Below are positions 29,728-40,092 of a stretch of DNA of 64,000 nucleotides, in pieces (the stretch's first letter is position 1; each line of letters begins with the position of its first letter). The notes under the pieces were generated by a model, which did not search any database, had not been told where the DNA came from, and saw only the letters and a program-made list of their open reading frames with translations. This DNA is from Sulfurovum sp. (GTDB lineage Bacteria > Campylobacterota > Campylobacteria > Campylobacterales > Sulfurovaceae), in NCBI GenBank assembly GCA_030949725.1, contig JAUZSE010000006.1, positions 62,001 through 126,000 on the forward strand. The letters run 5' to 3'. Made by a program: the position numbers and the translations under genes.

Positions 29728-30150
29728 ATGCTTGATATACATTTACCATTGATGTTGTTTGTCTTAGCTTTGTTTCTGTTTCTTCTTGTTGTTTTAAATA
29801 AAATGCTAATACAGCCATTGGTTAAGTTCATGGATGATAGAGATAACTCTATAGCAAAAAATTTAGAAACAGCAAAAAGTTTCAGTGGCAACAGTGACGA
29901 ACTCAATGCTAAAGCAGAAGAAAATATTAGCAATGCTAAGAATGAAGCTGCGGTAATAAGACAGAAAGCAGTTGATGATGAAAAAACATTGAGTGCAAGT
30001 AAAGTCGAAACGAAACAGAGTGAGTTGGCTCAAGAGTATGGTAACTTTGTCGAGAAGTTAGCTAAGGAAAAAGAGAGTCTTAAAAATGCTCTACTTTCTC
30101 AAATACCTCTATTTAAAGAGAGTCTCAAAGCTAAATTTAGCAAACTATAA
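29728..30150 (+). CDS. atpF': ATP synthase F0 subunit b'
   Basis: 140 residues from ATG 29728, chosen for GAGGAG upstream and because it places the membrane helix (MLFVLALFLFLLVVLNKMLI) at the N-terminus. A long charged coiled coil follows (NISNAKNEAAVIRQKAVDDE), the peripheral stalk. A second b-type subunit next to atpF is typical of Campylobacterota and of photosynthetic bacteria. Confidence 0.88.
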   Translation: MLDIHLPLMLFVLALFLFLLVVLNKMLIQPLVKFMDDRDNSIAKNLETAKSFSGNSDELNAKAEENISNAKNEAAVIRQKAVDDEKTLSASKVETKQSELAQEYGNFVEKLAKEKESLKNALLSQIPLFKESLKAKFSKL

Positions 30151-30165
30151 GGAAGGGATAAAAAT

Positions 30166-30714
30166 ATGAAAAAAATTATACTATTGTCTTTACTTGTAGT
30201 ACCTGCTACGCTTTTAGCGAGTGGTGCTACGGATGGTGAAGTGACACGTTACTTTATGCAAACGGGTAGAGAAAGTGACTTTTTACCAAGAATATTTAAC
30301 TTTATAATTTGGATAGGGCTACTTTACTATTTGATAGCCAATCCTGTTAAAGACTATTTTACGGGTAGAACTAAAGGTATAGCTGGAGAGCTTGAAGAAA
30401 TTGAGCTTAAACTTCAATCTGCAAAAGATGAAAAGAAAGAAGCCCAAAATCGTTTAAGAGAAAGTGAAAAAAAAGCTGAAAAAATACTTGTTGATGCAAA
30501 AGCAGAAGCAGAATTTTTAGCCAATAAAATTGCTATAACAAATAAAGAAGACTTGGTTCTTCTTGAAAAGCAACTTGCGGAGAAAATCTCTTTAGAAGAG
30601 AGAAAATCAGCAAGAGCAGTCATCGATGAAGTTTTAAGTGAAAATATCACGAATGATGACATACTGATTGATGAAGCTAAAGTTGTTGATATTATTTCGA
30701 AGAAGGTAGCATAG
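30166..30714 (+). CDS. atpF: ATP synthase F0 subunit b
   Basis: 182 residues. A hydrophobic N-terminal signal-like segment (IILLSLLVVPATLLAS) precedes the membrane helix (IFNFIIWIGLLYYLIANPVK), then a long coiled coil (ELKLQSAKDEKKEAQNRLRE). The extra N-terminal hydrophobic segment is seen in epsilonproteobacterial b subunits. It ends one base before atpH. Confidence 0.92.
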   Translation: MKKIILLSLLVVPATLLASGATDGEVTRYFMQTGRESDFLPRIFNFIIWIGLLYYLIANPVKDYFTGRTKGIAGELEEIELKLQSAKDEKKEAQNRLRESEKKAEKILVDAKAEAEFLANKIAITNKEDLVLLEKQLAEKISLEERKSARAVIDEVLSENITNDDILIDEAKVVDIISKKVA

Positions 30715-31242
30715 ATGGAAGAGTTGATCGCTAAAAGATATGCAACAGCACTTTTATCTTTAAGTAAAGATATTGCAAGTATGGTCGATGTTTTGAATGT
30801 ATTGAGCGAAGTAGTAGAGAAAAAAGAAGTGAGAGTTATTCTTAAATCTCCTATTGTAAGTGCAGAGAAAAAAACAGATATGATAGTTGCAGGACTTGCT
30901 GAAGATTCAGATAAAACGCTTATAAATTTTATCAAAGTCTTAGGTGAAAATAAAAGACTGGATTTGATACCAGCAATTACAAAAGTACTGACTGCAAATT
31001 TACAAAAAGAATCCAATAAATATGAAGGTATCTTAAAAAGTTCTAAAGAACTTAGTAAAGAAGACTTGACTAAATTGGAGAAAACACTTAAGGCATATAC
31101 AGGTTCTACGATTAAATTGACACAAGAAAAAACGGATCTTGATGGATTGCGTGTTTTGGTTGATGATTTGGGTATTGAGGTTAACTTCTCTAAGCAGAGA
31201 GTTAAAGAACAACTAATTGATTTCATTAAGAAATCTCTATAG
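30715..31242 (+). CDS. atpH: ATP synthase F1 subunit delta
   Basis: 175 residues. MEELIAKRYATALLSLSKD is the typical start; the C-terminal GLRVLVDDLGIEVNFSKQRV corresponds to the conserved b-binding end. It joins the peripheral stalk to F1. It is directly adjacent to atpF and 24 bp before atpA. Confidence 0.92.
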   Translation: MEELIAKRYATALLSLSKDIASMVDVLNVLSEVVEKKEVRVILKSPIVSAEKKTDMIVAGLAEDSDKTLINFIKVLGENKRLDLIPAITKVLTANLQKESNKYEGILKSSKELSKEDLTKLEKTLKAYTGSTIKLTQEKTDLDGLRVLVDDLGIEVNFSKQRVKEQLIDFIKKSL

Positions 31243-31266
31243 TTATCTAATAGTAAAGGAGTAGCA

Positions 31267-32781
31267 GTGGCAAATAAATTGCAAGCAGATGAAATCTCTT
31301 CAATAATCAAAGAGAGAATTGAAAATTTTGAAATCGATGTTGATATCAACGAAATAGGTAAAGTAGTAGGTATCGCAGATGGTATTTCTACAGTATATGG
31401 TCTTAACAATGTTATGGCTGGTGAAGTTGTAGAGTTTGATAATGGTGCTAGAGGACTTGTATTAAACCTTGAAGAAGCAAACGTAGGTGTTGTTGTTCTT
31501 GGTTCAAGTACAGGTATTAAAGAAGGTATGACTGTTAAAAGAGTTGGAGAACTTCTTAAAACACCAGTAGGTGATGCTATGGTTGGTAGAGTTGTTAATC
31601 CACTAGGCGAAGCTATTGATGGTAAAGGTGCGATTAAAACTTCTGAAGTAAGATTTATTGAAGAAAAAGCACCAGGGATTATGGCTAGAAAATCAGTACA
31701 TGAGCCACTTCAAACAGGTATCAAAGCGATTGATGCACTTGTACCAGTGGGTCGTGGGCAAAGAGAGCTTATCATTGGAGATAGACAAACAGGTAAAACG
31801 ACATTGGCTATTGATACTATCATTAACCAAAAAGGTCAAGATGTTGTCTGTATCTATGTTGCGATTGGTCAAAAACAGTCTACAGTAGCTGCTACAGTGA
31901 AAAAACTTGAAGAACATGGTGCGATGGAGTATACGATCATTGTAACTGCTTCTGCTGCTGACTCTTCAGCACTTCAATTTCTTGCACCTTATGCCGGTGT
32001 TACTATGGCTGAGTATTTCAGAGACAATGGTAGACATGCTGTTATCTTTTATGATGACCTTTCTAAACATGCGGTTGCATACAGAGAAATGTCGTTAATC
32101 TTGAGACGTCCTCCAGGTCGTGAAGCATACCCAGGGGATGTTTTTTATCTACACTCAAGACTTCTTGAAAGAGCTGCAAAGCTTTCTGATGCATTAGGTG
32201 GCGGATCTATTACTGCTTTCCCAATCATTGAAACACAAGCAGGTGATGTTGCGGCATATATCCCGACAAATGTTATTTCTATTACAGATGGTCAAATCTT
32301 CTTAGAGACTGACTTGTTCAACTCAGGTATCAGACCAGCGATTAACGTAGGACTTTCTGTTTCTCGTGTTGGTGGAGCTGCTCAAATTAAAGCGACAAAA
32401 CAAGTATCTGGTACATTGAGACTAGACTTGGCTTCTTTTAGAGAGCTTCAGGCATTTGCACAGTTTGCATCTGATCTTGATGAGTATACAAGAGGTCAAT
32501 TAGAGCGTGGACAAAGAATGGTTGAAGTACTTAAACAAGGACCTTATGCTCCTGTGCCTATTGAAAAGCAAGTAGTGATTATCTTTGCGGTGCCAATGGG
32601 TACCTTGATGATATTGCTGTCTCTTCAGTGACTAAGTTTGAAGCAGAGCTTATGCCATTTATGGAAGCAAAATATGAAAATATTTTAGAGTCTATCAGAA
32701 ATGAGAAAAAAAATCTCTGATGATACTAATGCAGCATTACGTAAAGCTATCGAAGACTTCAAAGCTTCATTTGCTGAGTAA
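31267..32781 (+). CDS. atpA: ATP synthase F1 subunit alpha (frameshifted near C-terminus)
   Basis: 505 residues when repaired. P-loop [14 protein letters not shown], then [12 protein letters not shown] and the [19 protein letters not shown] region are normal. Two indels occur near the end: at ~32597 (…IFAVP / [20 protein letters not shown]) and in the A run at ~32705 (eight As where seven fit: [12 protein letters not shown]). The true end is …EDFKASFAE with TAA 32779-32781, just before atpG. Since the enzyme is central, these are almost surely sequence errors. Confidence 0.95.
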
Positions 32782-32793
32782 GGAAGGCTAAAC

Positions 32794-33681
32794 ATGGCTA
32801 ATTTAAAAGAGATAAAGCGTAAGATAGGGTCTGTTAAGAATACACAGAAAACTACTAACGCTATGAAGCTTGTCTCTTCTGCTAAACTGAAAAGAACAGA
32901 AGAACTAGCGAAGCGTTCAAGAGTTTATGCTGCTAAGTTGACTGAACTCATAGAAGAGATCGCTCAAAAAATGCAAAATTCAAGTGCTGAAGGTATAGAC
33001 AATGTGTATTTTAAGGATGTACCAAATCCTAAAGTAGTGGATATCGTTTTTATTACAGCAGATAAAGGTCTTTGTGGAGGATTTAATTCACAAACGATCA
33101 AAAGAGTAAACCAACTGATTGCTAAGTACAAAGAGAATGATGTCAAAGTGCGTCTTCGTGCTGTAGGTAGAAAAGGGATTGATTACTTTAAGTTCAATAA
33201 TATTGAACTAAATGATGAAGTCATCGGACTTTCTGCTGCACCTGATTTCAAACAAGCAGCAGCATTGATTTCTGAAGTTGCAACTGCCTATGTAAGTGGC
33301 GAAACAGATAAGATTGTTTTGGTACATAATGGTTATGTAAATATGATTACTCAAGAGATTAAAGAAGATCAGATTTTACCTATTGATACATCAAAATTGG
33401 AACTCAATAAGGTTTCAAGTTCAGAGCTAGAAGTTGAACCTGATGATGATGATACACTTCTCAATGCCTTGGTTAAACGTTATGTAGAGTATACAATGTA
33501 TTACTCACTTATCGATTCATTGGCGGCAGAACACTCTGCACGTATGCAAGCGATGGATGCAGCAACAACCAATGCAAAAGAGATGGTAAAAGAGCTTACT
33601 GTGAAGTATAACAAAGCAAGACAAGAATCGATTACTACTGAACTCATTGAGATTATCAGTGGTATGGAATCAATGAAATAA
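32794..33681 (+). CDS. atpG: ATP synthase F1 subunit gamma
   Basis: 295 residues. The central rotor: ANLKEIKRKIGSVKNTQKTT at the N-terminal helix, ITADKGLCGGFNSQ, and the C-terminal helix MDAATTNAKEMVKELTVKYN with KARQESITTELIEIISG. Intact; 12 bp after atpA. Confidence 0.96.
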   Translation: MANLKEIKRKIGSVKNTQKTTNAMKLVSSAKLKRTEELAKRSRVYAAKLTELIEEIAQKMQNSSAEGIDNVYFKDVPNPKVVDIVFITADKGLCGGFNSQTIKRVNQLIAKYKENDVKVRLRAVGRKGIDYFKFNNIELNDEVIGLSAAPDFKQAAALISEVATAYVSGETDKIVLVHNGYVNMITQEIKEDQILPIDTSKLELNKVSSSELEVEPDDDDTLLNALVKRYVEYTMYYSLIDSLAAEHSARMQAMDAATTNAKEMVKELTVKYNKARQESITTELIEIISGMESMK

Positions 33682-35091
<1,410 letters not shown>

Positions 35092-35119
35092 TCTTAGTGA
35101 TACTCTTTAAAGGATATTT

Positions 35120-35506
35120 ATGGAACTAATGAAACTAGAAATCATCACACCTAACGGTATGATATTTGACGGTGAAGTTAAGCAGGTAACATTACCAGGT
35201 AGTGAAGGTGAGTTTGGTGTTTTAGCCCATCACGCTACTTTGGTCTCTTTATTGGAGACGGGTGTTATCGTTTATGATAGAGCGGATGGACGAGAAGTTG
35301 CAGTGGCTATTAACTCTGGATATGTCAAAGTTGATGAAGAAAAGACAACCTGTATTGTAGATGGAGCAGTTGCTCTTTCTGGAGACGATACAGACATTTC
35401 TAAGGCACTTGAAGCAGCAAAATCACTGCTTAAAAGTACTGAAGCTTCAAATACAGCTATCGCAGCGGCAGTAAGCAAAGTCGAACAAATTGGAAAGTCT
35501 TTTTAA
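35120..35506 (+). CDS. atpC: ATP synthase F1 subunit epsilon
   Basis: 128 residues. N-terminal beta sandwich (EIITPNGMIFDGEVKQVTLP, GSEGEFGVLAHHATLVSLLE) and a short C-terminal helical part. It ends the F1 gene set; atpB and atpE (subunits a and c) are not here, in keeping with their separate location in Campylobacterota. Confidence 0.94.
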   Translation: MELMKLEIITPNGMIFDGEVKQVTLPGSEGEFGVLAHHATLVSLLETGVIVYDRADGREVAVAINSGYVKVDEEKTTCIVDGAVALSGDDTDISKALEAAKSLLKSTEASNTAIAAAVSKVEQIGKSF

Positions 35507-35508
35507 CA

Positions 35509-36087
35509 GTGGGCTCTCTTTTTACTTATTTCTTTGAAAGTAGTGCAATTACTATTTTTGTACTGCTTTTATTGTCTGTTTACTTTGTCGCAACATTTTG
35601 GGTATTTTTAGATAGATTTTATATTTTGAACTCTCGTATTGGAGAAGAAGCAAAATCACTTAAATCACTCTATACAGGTGAGTCAAAATCAGTGGCAAAT
35701 TCATCACTTATTTTTACTTATCTGTCTCGTGTCAATACTCCAAATAAGGCAATATTAGAGGCGGCATCATCCGATGCTATACGTGTTTCTACCAAAGGGC
35801 TTACTTGGCTTTCTATCATCGCTTCTACCTCACCATTTATTGGTCTTTTTGGTACAGTAATCGGAATACTAGAGACCTTTTCTAAGCTCGGTGCAGAGTC
35901 TTCAGCTTCTTTGTCCGTGATTGCTCCAGCTATTTCTGAAGCACTTATTGCTACGGCAGCTGGTATTGCTGTGGCGGTATTTGCTTATACTTTTCATTTG
36001 ATTTTAAAGCGAAAAGCGTATGAGCTTTCTTCTCTTCTCTCTTCACAGTCTGAAGTTATTCTTTCTCAGGTAAATGAGGAAAAATAG
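35509..36087 (+). CDS. tolQ: TolQ/ExbB-family proton channel protein
   Basis: 192 residues. GTG start 2 bp after atpC. Three membrane helices: ITIFVLLLLSVYFVATFWVF near the N-terminus, then the pair around LSIIASTSPFIGLFGTVIGI and LIATAAGIAVAVFAYTFHLI, with the family's Gly/Thr pattern in TVIGI. It forms the proton channel with the next gene. Position after atpC favours the Tol system over TonB-ExbBD. Confidence 0.88.
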   Translation: MGSLFTYFFESSAITIFVLLLLSVYFVATFWVFLDRFYILNSRIGEEAKSLKSLYTGESKSVANSSLIFTYLSRVNTPNKAILEAASSDAIRVSTKGLTWLSIIASTSPFIGLFGTVIGILETFSKLGAESSASLSVIAPAISEALIATAAGIAVAVFAYTFHLILKRKAYELSSLLSSQSEVILSQVNEEK

Positions 36088-36482
36088 TGTCTAAAGACTT
36101 TTCTTGGGATGATAGTCCAGACTTAAATATTACACCTCTTATGGATGTGATGCTAGTACTTATGGCAATACTGATGGTCACAGCACCTACACTTACGTAT
36201 CAAGAACAAATTGCACTACCGCAGGGCTCAAAAACAGTGCAAGTTACAAAACAAAAAACGATTACGATACGTATAGATAAAACACAAGTAATACGCATAA
36301 AGAATGATACCTATGTATTTGATACATTTGCAGATGATTTTGTAAATAAATATGCCATGCTTGATAAAAGTACAGAAGTGTATATCCGTGCAGATGAAGA
36401 GTTGAAATATAAGCATGTTATGTATTTACTTAAAAGTGTAAAAGCTGCAGGTTTTGATAAGGTTTCACTTATAACATTATGA
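36087..36482 (+). CDS. tolR: TolR/ExbD-family protein
   Basis: 131 residues. GTG start overlaps the tolQ stop (TAGTG). One N-terminal helix carries the essential Asp in LNITPLMDVMLVLMAILMV. The periplasmic domain ends VYIRADEELKYKHVMYLLKS, as in ExbD/TolR. It overlaps tolA by 4 bp. Confidence 0.9.
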   Translation: MSKDFSWDDSPDLNITPLMDVMLVLMAILMVTAPTLTYQEQIALPQGSKTVQVTKQKTITIRIDKTQVIRIKNDTYVFDTFADDFVNKYAMLDKSTEVYIRADEELKYKHVMYLLKSVKAAGFDKVSLITL

Positions 36483-37278
36483 TAAAAAAATCTTCTACAT
36501 TCATTTCTGGATTTCTGGCATTTGGAATCTATTTTATATTGATAGGCTTACTGATTTTTTATTTTAATACCCGTGATGAGGAAAAATCTAAACGGTATGT
36601 TGTAAAAGATGAACATCGTATACAAGTAGCACTTGCTGCACCCAAAAAAGTACTAACAAAACCTCAATCTGTAAAGAAAAAAGCACAACCTAAAAAAAAG
36701 ATCAAACCTAAACCCAAAATAAAACCTAAACCTAAAAAAATAATCAAGAAAAAAGTGATCAAAGAAAAAATTGTTAAAAAGCTTGCGAAGAAGAAAGATG
36801 AAAATATTACTAAGCCCAAAAAAAGTGATTAAACCCAAAGACCTTTTTGCAAATATTACATCAACAAAACAACCAAAACCTAAATTCAAGATGGAAGTGA
36901 CCGATAAGCCTATAAAACTTAAGAAAAGTAATCTCATAAAAGTATCTGATAAACCCAGTGCAAGTAGTATGGTTTCAAATTCTTTAAAGATGCAAAAAGA
37001 AATGAACAGTGGCGTTGAAAATGCTTATCTTGCCAAGGTGCAAAGTCTGCTTGAAGGTTGGCCTGCACAAAGTGACTATGCAGGAGAGAAAGTAAAGGTA
37101 GTACTTTATATAGATCCTCAAGGATTTTTTTGAATTCAAAATTAAGTCTGCATCAAACAATAACAATTTTAATGTAGGACTTACGGAGTACTTAGAACAG
37201 CTTCAAGAGTTTGGATTTGGTAGACATAAAGGGAGTAGAACATATAATTTTGAAGCAGAGTTCATAGCAAAAGAATAG
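36479..37278 (+). CDS. tolA: TolA/TonB-like energy-transducing protein (frameshifted)
   Basis: About 266 residues when repaired. N-terminal membrane anchor (FISGFLAFGIYFILIGLLIF), a long Lys/Pro periplasmic linker (KKKIKPKPKIKPKPKKI), and a C-terminal TolA/TonB-type domain (VENAYLAKVQSLLEGWPAQS, VKVVLYIDPQG, then FEFKIKSASNNNNFNVGL). Frames break in the A run near 36823 and in the T run near 37128 (seven Ts where six fit). The usual downstream tolB and pal genes are absent; a peroxiredoxin gene follows. Confidence 0.83.
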
Positions 37279-37383
37279 TAGAAATCCTAGAGCTATAGTA
37301 TTCCAAATCTTTAATTTAATTTTCTTTTAATCTTATTACGATAAAATTTCCTTGTTAATAAAAATTATCCTCAAGGAAACAAC

Positions 37384-37980
37384 ATGTTAGTAACTAAAAA
37401 AGCTCCAGATTTCACAGCAACAGCTGTACTTGCAAATGGTCAAATAGTAGACGGATTTAATCTTATGGAAAACCTAGGTGAAAAAGGTGCAGTACTTTTC
37501 TTCTATCCACTAGACTTTACTTTTGTATGTCCATCAGAAATTATTGCTTTTTCAAAAAGAGCAGCAGAATTTAGAGAAAGAGGCGTAAACATCATTGGTG
37601 TATCTGTAGATAGCCAATTTTCACACTTCGCATGGAGAGAAACTCCAGTAGCTGAAGGTGGTATCGGTAGAGTTGATATGCCTCTTGTAGCAGACCTTAA
37701 CAAACAAATCGCTAGAGATTATGATGTGCTTCTTGACGATGCAGTAGCACTTAGAGGTTCATTCCTTATTGATGCTGATGGTACAGTAAGACATGCCGTG
37801 ATCAATGACCTTCCACTAGGTAGAAACATTGATGAAATGATCAGAATGGTAGATACTATGTTGTTTACTAACGAGCATGGTGAAGTTTGTCCTGCTGGTT
37901 GGGTAAAAGGTGACGAAGGTATGAAAGCTGACACTGCTGGTGTTGCTGAATATCTTGCAAAACACGAGGGTGACCTGTAG
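37384..37980 (+). CDS. 2-Cys peroxiredoxin (AhpC/TSA family)
   Basis: 198 residues, intact. Reduces peroxides. Peroxidatic Cys49 lies in YPLDFTFVCPSEIIAF and resolving Cys169 in HGEVCPAGWVKGDEG. The strong ribosome-binding site (CAAGGAAAC) and an AT-rich leader suggest high expression. It is followed by a Fur/PerR-family regulator and then by the NiSOD genes on the opposite strand, so it belongs to an oxidative-stress cluster. Confidence 0.95.
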   Translation: MLVTKKAPDFTATAVLANGQIVDGFNLMENLGEKGAVLFFYPLDFTFVCPSEIIAFSKRAAEFRERGVNIIGVSVDSQFSHFAWRETPVAEGGIGRVDMPLVADLNKQIARDYDVLLDDAVALRGSFLIDADGTVRHAVINDLPLGRNIDEMIRMVDTMLFTNEHGEVCPAGWVKGDEGMKADTAGVAEYLAKHEGDL

Positions 37981-37992
37981 GTTTCCATCTGT

Positions 37993-38022
37993 TGTGTGGT
38001 GGTGGGAAATCCCACCCTACAC
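37993..38022. repeat. Intergenic palindrome (dispersed family)
   Basis: Hairpin centred on GGTGGGAAATCCCACC (38001-38016), extended by GTGTGG / CCTACAC. Read on the minus strand it begins GTGTAGGGTGGGATTTCCCA, like the unit near 12917 (GTAGGGTGCGTTTCCCAACG). It lies 12 bp after the peroxiredoxin stop and could also stop transcription, though no T run follows. Confidence 0.5.
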
Positions 38023-38067
38023 AAAATATATATATAAGTCTATGGGTTAGATTTATATATATATTTT
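38023..38067. promoter_or_regulatory. Long AT inverted repeat upstream of the Fur/PerR gene
   Basis: Two 18-bp arms, AAAATATATATATAAGTC and GATTTATATATATATTTT, are inverted at 17 of 18 positions around a 9-bp centre. It ends 5 bp before the ribosome-binding site AAAGGAGA. It could be an operator for autoregulation or simply the promoter of the regulator; a terminator for the upstream gene is less likely because the arms lack G/C. Confidence 0.5.
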
Positions 38068-38084
38068 GCTTTAAAGGAGAATTC

Positions 38085-38507
38085 ATGACAGATTATGCAA
38101 CACTGCTTAAAGACTCTGGGCTTAAAGCAACATTTCAACGTATGAATATCCTCGAAAGCATTGAGCATCAGGGGCATATGTCTATTGATGCTATTTATGA
38201 AAAGGTAGTTAAAATACATCCTTCTCTTTCTTTAGCCACTGTGTATAAAAATATCATTTTGATGGTAGAAAATACTGTGCTTGTAGAAGTGCCTATTATA
38301 GGAAAAAAAGCTAAGTACGAATTACTAAAAGATGAACATATCCATTTGGTTTGTACGCAGTGTGGAGAAGTGGAAGATAAACCTCACAATAGCAGTGCTG
38401 ATGCAATTTTTAACGCTATGACACAGAGTGAGAACTTTATATTGGGTAAACAGCAGATTAATCTTTATGGGGTTTGTAGCCATTGTAATATTGCTATAGC
38501 TTCATAA
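38085..38507 (+). CDS. perR: Fur-family regulator, PerR-like
   Basis: 140 residues from ATG 38085, chosen for the AAAGGAGA site. Winged helix (GLKATFQRMNILESIEHQGH, SLSLATVYKNIILMVEN) then the metal/dimer domain with two Zn-type pairs, CTQCGEVED and CSHCNIAI, and metal-site histidines in DEHIHLVC. The short form and the neighbouring peroxiredoxin and SOD genes favour a peroxide-sensing role, but PerR and Fur cannot be separated by eye with certainty. Confidence 0.8.
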   Translation: MTDYATLLKDSGLKATFQRMNILESIEHQGHMSIDAIYEKVVKIHPSLSLATVYKNIILMVENTVLVEVPIIGKKAKYELLKDEHIHLVCTQCGEVEDKPHNSSADAIFNAMTQSENFILGKQQINLYGVCSHCNIAIAS

Positions 38508-38526
38508 TTTTAGGATTTAATTAGGT

Positions 38527-38805
38527 TCAGAACTTAAATAGTACTTTATGTGTGATTTCTTTGAAGTTGAGACTTCCAAAATTTCGGCTATCAATACTAT
38601 GAGGGGTAGTTCCTTCTACAAAGTAAGTATTGTCTATTATCTTTGTGACTCTTTTTATCATCAGTCCATAGCTTTCTTTTTCAAAAACTATTGTATCGTC
38701 TATGTGTATTTTAGTATGTACAAATATTTTTCTACAAACGACTCTTTCACCATTTTTATAAAATGGATAAAGAGAGTCGCCAGATATTTTAAAGATTTGG
38801 AACAT
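38527..38805 (-). CDS. sodX: S24/S26-type peptidase, probable NiSOD maturation protease
   Basis: 92 residues with the Ser-Lys dyad of the signal peptidase/LexA clan: ISGDSLYPFYKNGERVVC (Ser) and YGLMIKRVTKI (Lys). There is no membrane helix. Its ATG overlaps the stop of the nickel superoxide dismutase gene (TAATG), so it is translationally coupled. NiSOD precursors need removal of an N-terminal leader to expose the nickel-binding His; a small peptidase of this clan (SodX) is the known partner. Confidence 0.8.
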   Translation of the reverse strand: MFQIFKISGDSLYPFYKNGERVVCRKIFVHTKIHIDDTIVFEKESYGLMIKRVTKIIDNTYFVEGTTPHSIDSRNFGSLNFKEITHKVLFKF

Positions 38806-39275
38806 TAAAGTACAGGGTATACCACATCTTCATTGGGTGCATAAGGAGATTTAGCTACTTTAGTTTTAACACCTTTGATAGCCCAGAATATTTCTGCAAA
38901 CTTGTTTACTTCTGCTAGAAGTGCCATAGATTTATCTCTAGATACTTGTTGTTTAACTGCTCCAGCAAGCATCATGATATTGTGTACGATAGTGTGTATT
39001 TCTGGATTATCAGCAATTTGTGGTCCTTTGATAAAGTCACCCCAGATAATACGAATTTCGTCTTTACATTTGATCGCTTCTGTTTCTTTTACTGCAACGT
39101 ATCTTGCCATATTGTTATGATAAAGTGCTTCACCTAGAGGCTCTTTAGTTTGTACACCAACTTCCATTAAGTCAACCATTCTTATCACTGACAATGCTGC
39201 AATTTGTGCAACTATTGGATCATAGATTCCACAAGGTACATCACAGTGTGCTGATACTTCTTTTAATTCAAACAT
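38805..39275 (-). CDS. sodN: Nickel-containing superoxide dismutase
   Basis: 156 residues. A 9-residue leader (MFELKEVSA) precedes the nickel hook HCDVPCGIYDP: His10, Cys11 and Cys15 would become His1, Cys2 and Cys6 after cleavage, with Tyr at mature position 9, exactly the NiSOD pattern. The rest is a four-helix-bundle type sequence (AALSVIRMVDLMEV, IHTIVHNIMMLAGAVKQQVS). The mature part is ~147 residues, longer than the classical ~117. It dismutates superoxide, probably in the cytoplasm since no export signal is seen. sodX follows, overlapping. Confidence 0.9.
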   Translation of the reverse strand: MFELKEVSAHCDVPCGIYDPIVAQIAALSVIRMVDLMEVGVQTKEPLGEALYHNNMARYVAVKETEAIKCKDEIRIIWGDFIKGPQIADNPEIHTIVHNIMMLAGAVKQQVSRDKSMALLAEVNKFAEIFWAIKGVKTKVAKSPYAPNEDVVYPVL

Positions 39276-39400
39276 TTTTATCCTTTTTTTGTTAAATAGT
39301 TTAAGATTTAGTATAGTATTTAAGCATAAAATTAAACTTAAACTTATGGAGAATGTAAGAAGAATGAGAGAAAAATACTCTTATTTAGACTATAAGAGTA

Positions 39401-40087
39401 TTATTTAAAAAGAGCAGAGCCTACACGTATGAGATTTGAGCCACATTTTATTGCCAATGTATAGTCTGAACTCATTCCCATAGAGCAGATAGAAGCTCCT
39501 TCTTTTTGAAGACTCTCATAGATACGGTGTGTGGTTTCAAAACTTTTTTGTATCTCTTTTGTCTCTTTACTGTGGGCACCTATAGTCATGACACCTTTAA
39601 GATTAATTTGAGGACAAGATTCTTTGATTCTTTGATAGATATCAAAAGCTTCTTCAGGGCTTAGACCTAATTTACTTTCTTCATTGGCTGCATTTATTTG
39701 TAAAAGACAGTGCATTTTTCTTTCTTTTGCTAAGAGCTTTTTATTTAGTTCTAGTGCCAATTCTATACTGTCAAGTGATTGCATAAGTGTTGGACGTGTA
39801 TTTATAAGGTTGTTAATTTTGTTTTTCTGTAGTGTGCCTATCATATGCCATTCTATAGGTAAATCATCTAAAGTATGCATACGGCTGCTGAGTTGTTGTA
39901 CCTGATTTTCTCCAAAGGCTCTTTGTCCCAAAGCATAAAGCGTAGAGATATTTTCAAGTTCTGTATATTTTGCAACGGTGACCAGTTTGACAATATGGTG
40001 TTCACTTACAGTGATTCGTGCCTGCTCAATGTTCCAGATAACTTCATCAAGATTGGCTCTTAAGTGTTCTTTTCCCAGTATGCTCAT
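39401..40087 (-). CDS. yggS: PLP-homeostasis protein (YggS/PROSC family)
   Basis: 228 residues, single TIM-barrel PLP-binding protein. Lys40 in KLVTVAKYTE is the PLP lysine; FGENQVQQL, IEWHMIGTLQKNKI and SMGMSSDYTLAIKCGSNLIR (phosphate-binding end) are the family blocks. It is not an enzyme but buffers PLP. It lies 5 bp downstream of rseP on the same strand. Confidence 0.93.
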   Translation of the reverse strand: MSILGKEHLRANLDEVIWNIEQARITVSEHHIVKLVTVAKYTELENISTLYALGQRAFGENQVQQLSSRMHTLDDLPIEWHMIGTLQKNKINNLINTRPTLMQSLDSIELALELNKKLLAKERKMHCLLQINAANEESKLGLSPEEAFDIYQRIKESCPQINLKGVMTIGAHSKETKEIQKSFETTHRIYESLQKEGASICSMGMSSDYTLAIKCGSNLIRVGSALFK

Positions 40088-40092
40088 GGTTT

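Noticed and set aside
32590-32790. Programmed ribosomal frameshifting in atpA and other split genes
   Set aside because: No slippery heptamer plus structure recurs, shifts occur in both directions, and genes such as atpA and cysS are not known to be recoded. Homopolymer miscounts explain them.
36650-36840. Lys/Pro-rich stretch as a simple-sequence repeat locus
   Set aside because: It is the ordinary periplasmic linker of a TolA/TonB protein.
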